Below the pieces are notes generated by a model. That model ran no database searches. It was not told the DNA's origin and was given only the letters and a program-made list of their open reading frames with translations. Below, in pieces: positions 34,310 to 41,521 of a stretch of 62,839 nucleotides of DNA. A program made the position numbers and the translations under genes. Source of the stretch: Hoeflea sp. (GTDB taxonomy: Bacteria > Pseudomonadota > Alphaproteobacteria > Rhizobiales > Rhizobiaceae); NCBI GenBank assembly GCA_002707605.1, contig PANK01000015.1:205989-268827 (forward strand), read 5' to 3'. Positions within the stretch are counted from its first letter, which is position 1. Each line of letters opens with the position of its first letter.

Positions 34310-34321
34310 GGGGAACTCCTG

Positions 34322-35500
34322 TCAGTGGGTTACGGAAATGGCTTCACCGAAGGGCGTGTTGCCGACGAGCTCATCGAAGTTGCGACTGTCGCCGTAGACG
34401 CCCCAGAGGACCGGCACATCAGGTTCTGGCCCGAAGTCGTGGCAGTAGAGGTCGGTGAAGAAGATGATGGCCCGCGCATCCTGGGCATTCTCACGAAGCC
34501 AGGCGAAGGCCGGCGCAAAGCGGGTGCCGCCGCCGCCCTGCGGATCGAGGCGGATATCGTCACCGCGCTCGAATGTCTGGTGATTGTGGACCTCGGCATC
34601 GCAGTAGACGACCGTGATCTTGTCGATGATGCCGTCACCGAACGCGCCGTTGATTTCGGAAGCGAACCGCTGCAGCACTTTCGCATTGATCGAGCCGGAT
34701 GTGTCGACGGCGACCGCAAGATGAGCGATGCCCTCAAACCGGGTGCTCGGAAGCACGATGTCCATGGGGAGATAGCGGCGGTTGGGCCGCGACCATGTGA
34801 AATCCGGAGTGCCCGCGGCGTCGTCGATGAAGCGGCGAAGGACGGACTGCCAGTCGACAACCGGCTTCAATAGCTGGTCGATGATACGCTGCATGCTGGC
34901 GGGCATGTTGCCGGCGGCCTGCTTGGCGGCGAGCGAGGCGGCCTGTTTGAGAGCGACGTCCATCTCGGCCGAAGCTTCGGCGAGTTCGGCCGGGCTGTTG
35001 CCGCCGTCGAGAACGCCACCGCATCCGCCCGGATCTCCACCGCCGGGATTGCTGCCCTTGCCGCCGCTGCCGCCGTCGCCGTCGGGCAGAAGATTGTAGA
35101 CTTCCTCGGCGGCCATCCCGGTGAATGCGGGGTTGTGCAATCCCTCTTTCGGCATCTTGCCGATGTTCGTGGCGACCAGCTCGCCGTTGATCACGTAGTC
35201 GGTCGCGATGTCCCACTTTTTCGGGTCACGCACCTGGCGCCGGGTGTGGTGCTTAAGCGCACAGTGCATGATCTCGTGGACGAACACGAAGACCAGCTCT
35301 TGCTTGCTCAGCTTGTCGACAAACGGCGGCCAGTAGTAGATCGACTTGCCGTCGGTCGCCATCGTGTCGCAGGTCTTTTCGTCCTTGCACTCGATGAGAT
35401 TGAGGCGGACGGCGAGCGCGCCGAAGAAGGGCTGCGAGAACATCAGGTCAGCCTTGGCGGCGACGAGCCTGCGCTCGATCGAAAGGTCTTTCCATGCCAT
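34322..35500 (-). CDS. VWA-domain protein with N-terminal HExxH metallopeptidase-like domain (DUF2201 type)
   Basis: A 392-aa protein. FVHEIMHCAL (HExxH) sits at about residue 75 in a putative metallopeptidase domain. A Gly-rich linker at about 140-170 follows, then a VWA-like domain with AVDTSGSI (MIDAS-type) near residue 270. It lies two genes from a MoxR AAA ATPase, the usual partner. In known pairs such as CobS-CobT the ATPase and VWA act as a remodelling or metal-insertion machine; the substrate here is unknown. Confidence 0.85.
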   Translation of the reverse strand: MAWKDLSIERRLVAAKADLMFSQPFFGALAVRLNLIECKDEKTCDTMATDGKSIYYWPPFVDKLSKQELVFVFVHEIMHCALKHHTRRQVRDPKKWDIATDYVINGELVATNIGKMPKEGLHNPAFTGMAAEEVYNLLPDGDGGSGGKGSNPGGGDPGGCGGVLDGGNSPAELAEASAEMDVALKQAASLAAKQAAGNMPASMQRIIDQLLKPVVDWQSVLRRFIDDAAGTPDFTWSRPNRRYLPMDIVLPSTRFEGIAHLAVAVDTSGSINAKVLQRFASEINGAFGDGIIDKITVVYCDAEVHNHQTFERGDDIRLDPQGGGGTRFAPAFAWLRENAQDARAIIFFTDLYCHDFGPEPDVPVLWGVYGDSRNFDELVGNTPFGEAISVTH

Positions 35501-35509
35501 GGGTGGCTC

Positions 35510-35857
35510 CTATCGTTTGATCATGCGAAAGCGCGCAGCCTTCGCCATTTCCTCAGGTGGTAACTGGAGGCGCATCAGGTTCTTGATGCTGCCGGGACGT
35601 ACTCGCGGTATCTTGCCGCCATAGGTGGCGGCGATGATTTCGCGGTCGGGCGGTGCTTTCGGCGTCTTGAGCTGGCTCACGCCAACCTTCCATTTTCCCT
35701 CCGTCACGTCGAAGATGAGGGCCCAATGCCCCATGCGGAGGTTCTCGCGGAGGCCGAAGAAGTGCCACCGCAGTTCGCGGGGTGGTCCGCCCAGCTTCGT
35801 TGAGCGAATCTCCTGAAACCCATAAGGGCCGTGTAAGGTGCGGATGCCGCTAGGCAT
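35510..35857 (-). CDS. Hypothetical protein in the MoxR-VWA unit
   Basis: A 115-aa basic, beta-rich protein (ELRWHFFGLRENLRMGHWAL). The start overlaps the upstream stop by 8 nt. No family was recognised. Its place between ATPase and VWA genes suggests a shared role. Confidence 0.55.
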   Translation of the reverse strand: MPSGIRTLHGPYGFQEIRSTKLGGPPRELRWHFFGLRENLRMGHWALIFDVTEGKWKVGVSQLKTPKAPPDREIIAATYGGKIPRVRPGSIKNLMRLQLPPEEMAKAARFRMIKR

Positions 35858-36194
35858 TGGTCATCCTTTTTCTGGCGATATGAGCGATGTGTTTGGCGTT
35901 GAGCATATCGAGGAGGGTGTCCTTGAATTTGCCTTTGAACGGGCCAATCCTGCCCACGTTGCCGAACAGGCCATTGAAGACAGCATCGGCCTCTCTCTGG
36001 TGGCGTTCCGACGCGCTCCCGAACCGGAAGGTGGAGCCGCCGCCAAAGTAGCAGGACAGGTGGACGAGGCAGGCTTCGCCGGTCGAACGACGCCCCAAGA
36101 AGGTGAAGGCCGTTCGACCGCGCGCGCCGGTCCCGTAATCTGTGTAGTTCACGGGGCCATAGAGCATGGTGATGTGCGCCCGTTCCTTAGTCAC
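35850..36194 (-). CDS. Hypothetical protein in the MoxR-VWA unit
   Basis: A 114-aa protein. GTG 36194 is in the ATPase stop region; ATG 36167 is a possible alternative. Gly/Phe-rich middle (CYFGGGSTFRFGSA) and basic C-terminus. No family was recognised. Confidence 0.55.
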   Translation of the reverse strand: MTKERAHITMLYGPVNYTDYGTGARGRTAFTFLGRRSTGEACLVHLSCYFGGGSTFRFGSASERHQREADAVFNGLFGNVGRIGPFKGKFKDTLLDMLNAKHIAHIARKRMTNA

Positions 36195-37179
36195 CGAAGA
36201 TGATGTCCTTGTTCCGCTGCGCCCAATCCGAATAGGCAGCTGTGTGGGACAGGGCGATGTCGCGATTGACGGCGTCCGTCATCATCAGCACTTCGAACTC
36301 TCCCGGCATGCGACCGCAGTAGATCGCTGCGTTCTCCAGCTCGCCGCTCGTCTCGACGCGGGCGGCAAGGGCAATCGAGATCGCGAACATGGCGGAGCGG
36401 TCCTTCGGCACAGGTGCCCGCTCAGGCTGGGTGAGCACGAGGTCAAGGGACGGGAGATCCTTCAGAGTCCGTAGGAAGCCCATGAACTCGGACGCCGCGC
36501 CGCTTCCAACGAGGCCGGAGACAAGACGCAAGAGGCGATGCTGAGGAGCGGTGGCGACCTTCGATACGCTCGCCCACTGTCGCGGCGACGGGAACGCGCG
36601 GACGTCGCTGCCTTCCATCGAATGCAGTAGACCCGGGCGGAATTTCAGGAATGCAATGACCATCGGGTCGATCGTGTTCTTGTATGCCCACCGGGCAAAT
36701 GTCTCGACATCATGCTCGACGTCGATGTGGGCGAAACGGTTGGCGAGCGCGGTCGGCATGCGCTGCGCGGCGGCCTTGTCCGACTGGCGATTGCCGGCGG
36801 CGACGATGCGCCAGCCGGGCGGAAGCTGGTACTCGCCAACCTTGCGGTCGAGAACGAGGCCAAAGCATGCCGCCTGCATGGACGGTGCAGCCGTGTTGAT
36901 CTCGTCGAGAAACAGGATTCCCTCGGAGCCGTCGCGGTCGGCGTTGGGCAGATCGTGCGGCGGCAGCCATTTGGATGTGTCGCCCTTGATGGAGGGAAGG
37001 CCGCGCAGGTCGACTGGATCGCGCAGGTTGGCGCGGAAGTCGATCATGGGCCATCCGCGTTCCTTGGCGATCGACTTGACGATGTCGGACTTGCCGATGC
37101 CAGGCGCGCCCCAGAGCATCGAAGGAATGTCGGCTTCGAGGTAGTCGGTGAGGGTTTCGGTTGCGTCGTGCAGGTTCAT
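36187..37179 (-). CDS. MoxR-type AAA+ ATPase
   Basis: A 330-aa protein from ATG 37179. Walker A is GAPGIGKSDIV (about residues 24-34) and Walker B ILFLDEINTA. The sensor region AAGNRQSD and a MoxR-like lid follow. It is upstream of the VWA/metallopeptidase and near a DUF3150 protein, giving a three-part module of the kind seen in other tailed phages. Function not shown. Confidence 0.9.
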   Translation of the reverse strand: MNLHDATETLTDYLEADIPSMLWGAPGIGKSDIVKSIAKERGWPMIDFRANLRDPVDLRGLPSIKGDTSKWLPPHDLPNADRDGSEGILFLDEINTAAPSMQAACFGLVLDRKVGEYQLPPGWRIVAAGNRQSDKAAAQRMPTALANRFAHIDVEHDVETFARWAYKNTIDPMVIAFLKFRPGLLHSMEGSDVRAFPSPRQWASVSKVATAPQHRLLRLVSGLVGSGAASEFMGFLRTLKDLPSLDLVLTQPERAPVPKDRSAMFAISIALAARVETSGELENAAIYCGRMPGEFEVLMMTDAVNRDIALSHTAAYSDWAQRNKDIIFGD

Positions 37180-37195
37180 GGGTATCTCCGTGGTC

Positions 37196-37211
37196 GCATG
37201 ATTGCGGGGGG
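37196..37211 (-). promoter_or_regulatory. Start-associated motif, copy 8
   Basis: GCATGATTGCGGGGGG, 16 nt before ATG 37179. Confidence 0.75.
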
Positions 37212-37216
37212 TGGTG

Positions 37217-37589
37217 TCAGGTCCAGACGATCTTCTCGAAAAGCACGGCGGGCCCGCTGATTGCGGGTATCTCCTCCGGGTCGAGGTTCGGATCGCGGGT
37301 AAGAGCGTTGTTGCGATAGATCTCGGTCGCCCGGATGTTCCGGATATGGCGGCCGTTGATTGCTGACGTCTCGCCGACGAACATGTCGGCGCGACGATTT
37401 TCGTAGAGCACCGTGACGTGCTCGAAAGGCTCATCGAAATGCAAGCGGATAGACCGCTTGATAGCGTCGTACATCGGCTCACGGGGCGCGCGGAGCATGA
37501 TGTGCGTCAACTGATCCCCGAGCGGGGGGGATCAGCCAGTAGCTATAGGCCGTCCCGGCTAGGTTCGGCGGTGTCAAAAGGCGAGCCAT
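37217..37589 (-). pseudogene. Gene interrupted at a 7-G homopolymer
   Basis: ATG 37589, three bases after the DUF3150 stop, opens a frame reading MARLLTPPNLAGTAYSYWLI. The natural continuation (LGDQLTHIMLRAPREPMYD and onwards to 37217) is in the +1 frame, reached across seven G at 37524-37530. The 373-nt span has one extra base, as expected for a one-base insertion in the run. Sequencing error, real mutation or +1 frameshifting are all possible. If ATG 37498 is used, a 93-aa protein results. Confidence 0.6.
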
Positions 37590-37591
37590 CG

Positions 37592-38494
37592 TCAGAGATA
37601 GGCGGCCACATTGCTGAGGATCGCCTCGGCCTGCGCCTTGACGTCTTCGCGCTTCGTCTCGCTGTCGCGGAGCACCTTGGCGTCCCACTGCGCGAGGGAT
37701 TTCAGCTTGTCGCCGAGATCGGTAAGCGCCGGATCGCCGGTGATGTTGAGCGAGGGGAGAACGGAGACGAGATCGCGGACGTTCTCGACGAGGGAGTCAC
37801 GGAAAATGCCTTCCGTCTTCTCGCCTTTGCGTGTTGCCGGCTTGTATGCGCCGAGCCGGTCGACCATACGCTGGCAGACTTCCGCCACGCGGCGATAGAC
37901 GTCCCCTACTGCGTCACGCGTCGCCTTCTGGACGTTCGCCTCGATTTCGCGGCGGATCATTTCGGCCTGGCCTTCCGACATCGCGACGCGGAAGTCAGAC
38001 GCGGTCTGCACCGGCATGATCCGCACCTCGATGTTGAAGCGCTTCTCGATGATCGAGACGTCCGGATAATCATCTTCACGGAACATGCCGTTGAGGCGTT
38101 TCCGCGCGTCGCTGACATGGTTCGGATAGTCGGCAAGGAACTTTCGGACTTCCGCGTCGAATTTCGCCTTCTGGCCATTGATCCAGTTGGTATGCGCCAG
38201 AAATGCGTCGTTTGCCATAATGCGCTGGCCGTCATCGAGCCACGGCAAGGTGCGCTCGGCAAAACCGTTGCGGGTTTCGGAAACAACTTTCTCGATCGGC
38301 TGGAGCGCCTTCCGGTCGATGAGAAGCTTGTTATAGCGGCCAGCGTCCTTTTCGGCGCCGTGAGAGCTGTTGATCTCGTCGGTGATTTCCTTGTCGAGAC
38401 GGCGCGCCGACCACAAAGAAATTTTCAGAGTGACCAGCATTGCCCGCGACGCGAGGGCGTTGGAAGTCGAGATATTGAGGGCAGGTGCGTTCAT
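37592..38494 (-). CDS. DUF3150-type phage protein
   Basis: A 300-aa protein from ATG 38494. The helical N-terminus (ISLWSARRLDKEITDEI) and KFLADYPNHVSDARKRLNGM resemble the DUF3150 family, which often accompanies MoxR and VWA genes. The product may be an adaptor or substrate of that complex. The rest is coiled-coil-rich. Confidence 0.75.
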   Translation of the reverse strand: MNAPALNISTSNALASRAMLVTLKISLWSARRLDKEITDEINSSHGAEKDAGRYNKLLIDRKALQPIEKVVSETRNGFAERTLPWLDDGQRIMANDAFLAHTNWINGQKAKFDAEVRKFLADYPNHVSDARKRLNGMFREDDYPDVSIIEKRFNIEVRIMPVQTASDFRVAMSEGQAEMIRREIEANVQKATRDAVGDVYRRVAEVCQRMVDRLGAYKPATRKGEKTEGIFRDSLVENVRDLVSVLPSLNITGDPALTDLGDKLKSLAQWDAKVLRDSETKREDVKAQAEAILSNVAAYL

Positions 38495-38511
38495 GATAGG
38501 TCTCCGTTTGC

Positions 38512-38525
38512 GCATTATTGCGGGG
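38512..38525 (-). promoter_or_regulatory. Start-associated motif, copy 9
   Basis: GCATTATTGCGGGG, 17 nt before ATG 38494. Confidence 0.7.
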
Positions 38526-38574
38526 TTAAAACAAAATTCTGAGACGTCCGCTGTTTAACAGCCGGTCGAATGGA

Positions 38575-38592
38575 TTACAAATAAAATTGTAG
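38575..38592. promoter_or_regulatory. Distal copy of the repressor operator
   Basis: TTACAAATAAAATTGTAG has the 7-4-7 dyad architecture of the sites at 15452-15469, with changes in the centre and one arm base. It sits about 80 bp upstream of the DUF3150 start and may put the MoxR unit under repressor control. Confidence 0.45.
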
Positions 38593-38608
38593 ATTGTGCC
38601 TCATCTGG

Positions 38609-38713
38609 TTAGCGGGTGAGCTGGGGAACGATCTCGCCGAGCAGGGGAAGCCAAGCGTAGATTGCTGCGATGAACACGCAGACCGATACGAAGGCGAAAG
38701 CGTCACGAAGCAT
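38609..38713 (-). CDS. 34-aa membrane peptide
   Basis: MLRDAFAFVSVCVFIAAIYA and further residues form a single hydrophobic helix. The ATG at 38713 overlaps the stop of the upstream gene. Its presence is supported by that overlap and by hydrophobicity only. Confidence 0.45.
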   Translation of the reverse strand: MLRDAFAFVSVCVFIAAIYAWLPLLGEIVPQLTR

Positions 38714-38945
38714 TGGCCGCGACCTCTTTCGCGCACTCGCCGCGCGCCATGTAATAGACCTCTTGCGCCCGCTGGCAGGCTTCCCAAGCGGCTTTGACGA
38801 TTGGCGGGTGTGCGGAGTCGTCCGCATCATAGCGGCGATTGCGTGCGTCATCTCCGAACGCATCGACAAGCGCGGTTGAATACGCGTGTTCGGCGGCAAG
38901 CCACGCGGCATAGACCGCCGAGATTGTGGCATCTGAAAGTGTCAA
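38703..38945 (-). CDS. Small hypothetical protein
   Basis: An 80-aa protein with a TTG start at 38945, 9 nt after GGAG and 18 nt after motif copy 10. Helical, Ala-rich (AVYAAWLAAEHAYSTALVDA). No family was recognised. Confidence 0.6.
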   Translation of the reverse strand: MTLSDATISAVYAAWLAAEHAYSTALVDAFGDDARNRRYDADDSAHPPIVKAAWEACQRAQEVYYMARGECAKEVAANAS

Positions 38946-38963
38946 TCGGGTATCTCCTCAGTT

Positions 38964-38976
38964 GCATGATTGCAGG
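38964..38976 (-). promoter_or_regulatory. Start-associated motif, copy 10
   Basis: GCATGATTGCAGG, 18 nt before the TTG start at 38945. Its presence supports that unusual start codon. Confidence 0.65.
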
Positions 38977-38981
38977 ATGAG

Positions 38982-39018
38982 ACACCCGCCCGGAACGGGG
39001 TGGATTCCGGGCGGGTGT
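38982..39018. repeat. 14-bp perfect hairpin
   Basis: ACACCCGCCCGGAA pairs with TTCCGGGCGGGTGT around a 9-nt loop. It sits in the 110-bp gap between two small genes. Confidence 0.6.
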
Positions 39019-39020
39019 AG

Positions 39021-39045
39021 GCGACGGCTAGGGTGTTGCCGTCGC
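39021..39045. repeat. Second adjacent hairpin
   Basis: GCGACGGC/GCCGTCGC, 8 bp, with TTTT on the plus-strand side. It is the wrong way round to terminate the leftward transcript, so it may instead stabilise it. Confidence 0.5.
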
Positions 39046-39055
39046 TTTTCGGGTG

Positions 39056-39229
39056 TCAGTGGACGGTTTCCGCCGGTTCGATGACTCGAGCTTTCCTAAG
39101 ACGCTCGCGCATGGCGTCCGCCTTGGCGAGATACGCGCACAACTCGGCGCTTGCGCGATCACGATCGCGGTCAAGCGCGGTCTCATAGCCGGGATGCTTC
39201 CGGCATGCGGTCGAATACTGGCTTGTCAT
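39056..39229 (-). CDS. Small hypothetical protein
   Basis: A 57-aa protein, ATG 39229 after GGAGATATCACC. Charged helix (ASAELCAYLAKADAMRERLR). No family was recognised. The nearest motif copy (39316) is 87 nt upstream instead of the usual 15-20. Confidence 0.55.
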   Translation of the reverse strand: MTSQYSTACRKHPGYETALDRDRDRASAELCAYLAKADAMRERLRKARVIEPAETVH

Positions 39230-39315
39230 GGTGATATCTCCGGACCGCAAGGCGCAATCAGCCGTGCCGCGATATGGCGCGGGTTGGCGAGATCGGCCTT
39301 AGCGGTCGCTTGTTC

Positions 39316-39330
39316 GCATGGTTGCGGGTG
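39316..39330 (-). promoter_or_regulatory. Start-associated motif, copy 11 (displaced)
   Basis: GCATGGTTGCGGGTG, 87 nt upstream of ATG 39229. A copy without a gene right behind it, or one whose former short gene has been lost. Confidence 0.5.
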
Positions 39331-39394
39331 TCAGCCTGACGGCTGTCAATCGGCACAAACGAGCGTGCGGATAGAGAGACGCCAGAGACGAGAA

Positions 39395-39420
39395 ACCCCG
39401 CCCGGCAAACCGGACGGGGT
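39395..39420 (-). terminator. Hairpin after the Lys-rich gene
   Basis: On the minus strand ACCCCG-T-CCGG/CCGG-G-CGGGGT around TTTG, followed by TTCTCG. It lies 16 bp after the stop at 39436, so it is a partial terminator or 3'-end stem. Confidence 0.5.
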
Positions 39421-39435
39421 AGAGTGCGGCAGCAG

Positions 39436-40038
39436 TTACGCGGCGACGGCTTCCGGAGTGGCAGCGCGGAGAACGACCGTGCCCGGAATCGGGTGGACGT
39501 TATCGGCCTTCTTGGCGGCCTTCTTTTCAGCCTTCTTTTCGGCTTCCGCTGCGACTTCTTTTGCTGCCTTTTCCATGGCAGCCTTGTGAAGGCGGATGAC
39601 GCCATGCATGGCGGAAAGCGTCGCGTGATCGGTGCCGACTTCTTCGGCCTTTTCAATCAGGCTTTCCATCTTGGCGACAAGATCGAATTCGGGCTTCTTG
39701 GCGTCCGCCTTTTTGGTTTCCTTGACATAATCAGCCGGGGCGATTTTCATCGCGGCTTCCATGTCGGATTTGCCCTTGCGATATTCGAACTTTTCGGCCT
39801 TGGCGTCGAATTTGCACTTGCCGAATGCGGTCGCCCATTTGACCAGACCGGCGCGATAGTTGCGCGGTGTCACCTCGTAAAGTGCCTGCACATAGCAAGC
39901 ATCGTTGTGAGCGTCCAAGTGGGTGAGGGCAGAGGCGGCAAGCTGATGCTCGCGTTCCTTGAAGGTTGCGACCTGCTTGGCGCGACCTGCGATTGCGTTT
40001 GCGAGTGCCTTGCCCTTGATGATCTGGAAAGTTGCCAT
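39436..40038 (-). CDS. Hypothetical Lys/Ala-rich protein
   Basis: A 200-aa protein from ATG 40038 (MATFQIIKGKALANAIAGRA). The C-terminal third is Lys/Ala/Glu-rich (KAAKEVAAEAEKKAEKKAAK), like histone H1-type tails. DNA binding is plausible but not shown. First gene of the second leftward block, so probably the most highly expressed there. Confidence 0.65.
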   Translation of the reverse strand: MATFQIIKGKALANAIAGRAKQVATFKEREHQLAASALTHLDAHNDACYVQALYEVTPRNYRAGLVKWATAFGKCKFDAKAEKFEYRKGKSDMEAAMKIAPADYVKETKKADAKKPEFDLVAKMESLIEKAEEVGTDHATLSAMHGVIRLHKAAMEKAAKEVAAEAEKKAEKKAAKKADNVHPIPGTVVLRAATPEAVAA

Positions 40039-40058
40039 TTTGATATCTCCGTTTGTTT

Positions 40059-40072
40059 GCATGATTGCGGGG
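40059..40072 (-). promoter_or_regulatory. Start-associated motif, copy 12
   Basis: GCATGATTGCGGGG, 20 nt before ATG 40038. A further copy and a hairpin lie just upstream. Confidence 0.75.
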
Positions 40073-40095
40073 TTCGTTCCGATAGAACGCATAGG

Positions 40096-40117
40096 GGGCG
40101 ACCGTTTCCGGCCGCCC
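40096..40117. repeat. Hairpin between motif copies 12 and 13
   Basis: GGGCGACCG/CGGCCGCCC with one A-C mismatch and TTTC loop. Confidence 0.5.
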
Positions 40118-40135
40118 GCTAGATTTTCCATCGTT

Positions 40136-40149
40136 GCATGATTGCAGAA
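40136..40149 (-). promoter_or_regulatory. Start-associated motif, copy 13
   Basis: GCATGATTGCAGAA, the most upstream copy, ahead of the whole block. An ATG in the stretch between copies 13 and 12 is in frame with the Lys-rich gene. Confidence 0.6.
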
Positions 40150-41341
40150 TGAAATTGATTTGTTCTCTGTATACCGCGTCACTTGTCGACCGGTCGCACG
40201 CTGCACATTCCCATAGTGTGCCGTCTCGTTACTGTCCTGCTATCGCTGGCCAGTGTGAGCGCCGGGCTATCCCCGGAGTCCTCATGTGGGCTTTCTAAGT
40301 CAGCGCCATACATGAGTTTGCGCCCGATTGACTGGCCAGTGTGTCAAGCTGGCAGCGGATCAATCAACTATTCATTGCGACTGTGCAGACCGTCCCACTC
40401 ACCTTTGCCGGTCAATCGCTGCAACTCGCCTCATGAATGAGAACTTGGCAGAAACCTTACGGCATGCCCGGAAGGGCAGGGAGCAAGAGGAAAGCAGCGC
40501 TGTCAAAGAACGGACCGGGAGGAAACGGTTCAGCCGTCAAAGGCCGGTCACCACCGGAAATCACCGGCTTGACCACGTACATAGTGCAGATATTGCGCGA
40601 TGACAATACACAAAAAGCAGAAAATGCGTTTTGAGATGCATTTTATATGCGTGCTTCATATCGCCAAGGCTTTGGCCAGGTCGAAACGTGACATTGATTA
40701 AGCGCTCGCCAGTTGGGCAACCGGGCTTGCGGCTTACAATCACGCGTCCAGTTCATGGCCACACACTGGCGTCATAGCGCCACCACGCCACGCCATGGCC
40801 AGATCGCACCCAATACCTACCCTTAACCGTCGTGCTGCCATCACTGGCCAGCTTGTCGCCTCATGCCGTTGCAGGGAGAGAGAGGAGAGAGGCAGAGCGA
40901 AGCGAGGAGAGAGGGACAGGACGCCACGCCACCACCACGCCACCGCATGCCAGCTTGCCCGCCTCTGTCCGTTGTCGCTGTCATCTCATGGCAAGCATGC
41001 CGCCGGGTGACTGGTCAGCGCATGCCGTGCTCGCAGTCACCACCACCACGCCAGATAAAGGCCCCACCACCCCGCCAGTTAAAAAATGAACGGCCAGCCC
41101 GGGACCGGCGCGCGAGCTCATATTTTCCGCGCTCTCCAAAAACCCCCAAAGCAGCCGAATCAGACTCGAGCCAGACCTGCGATACCTCTCCGCGGTCGAG
41201 GTGGTTCCAATTAAATTTGTAGAAACTTGGTATTTCGGCGGATGCGAAATATTGAATTTTTGGGCAGAATTTTAAGAGATTTCAAAAACTTGAATTAAAA
41301 AATTCAAAAAGTCCGTGCTACAAGGAAATTTGCAATCTCGG

Positions 41342-41370
41342 TTGACTTTCCAAATTGTTGAGTCATAACA
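41342..41370 (+). promoter_or_regulatory. Candidate late promoter
   Basis: TTGACT (41342-41347), 17 bp, ATAACA (41365-41370). An operator-like dyad CTACAAGGAAATTTGCAA (41318-41335) lies just upstream. It would start a transcript about 20 nt before a hairpin. Confidence 0.45.
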
Positions 41371-41389
41371 GCGGCATAGACCAGAAGTG

Positions 41390-41418
41390 CGCCCGAGCAA
41401 AACAGCTTCGGGCGTTTT
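41390..41418 (+). terminator. Leader terminator ahead of the phage tRNA and late genes
   Basis: CGCCCGA/TCGGGCG stem with an 11-nt loop followed by TTTTAAATTT. A strong intrinsic terminator between a promoter and the genes it should serve implies antitermination or that it insulates. Confidence 0.65.
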
Positions 41419-41426
41419 AAATTTCT

Positions 41427-41503
41427 AGCGGGGTAGAGCAGTCTGGTAGCTCGCCAGGCTCATAACCTGGAGGCCGCGGGTTCGAATCCCGCCCTCGCAA
41501 CCA
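41427..41503 (+). tRNA. Phage-encoded tRNA-Met(CAT), initiator-like
   Basis: 77 nt with encoded CCA. The acceptor bases 2-7 GCGGGG pair with CCTCGC, but A1 faces A72 (unpaired). The anticodon loop is CTCATAA, and the T-arm GCGGG-TTCGAAT-CCCGC is perfect. The D-stem carries A11-T24. Unpaired 1-72 and A11-U24 are identity elements of bacterial initiators. The anticodon stem has two G-C pairs and an A-T where three G-C pairs are usual, so initiator identity is not complete. Confidence 0.85.
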
Positions 41504-41521
41504 ACTCGTGCTATAGCGCGA

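Larger units (their letters stand above)
40150..41426. other. 1.3-kb gene-free region between leftward block and late region
   Basis: Apparent frames here look non-coding. It holds three CTGGCCAG palindromes (40246, 40332, 40844), a purine-rich tract (GGGAGAGAGAGGAGAGAGG at 40874-40892) flanked by CACGCCACC repeats (40780-40800, 40923-40945, near 41040), then an AT-rich stretch (41210-41340) with dyad TTGAATT-AAAA-AATTCAA. On the minus strand TATACA (40168-40173) could be a -10 for the leftward block. A replication origin or packaging signal is possible. Confidence 0.5.

Noticed and set aside
27609-40149. Motif copies as a CRISPR array or insertion element
   Set aside because: Copies are separated by whole genes, each at a fixed distance from a start codon and without target duplications.
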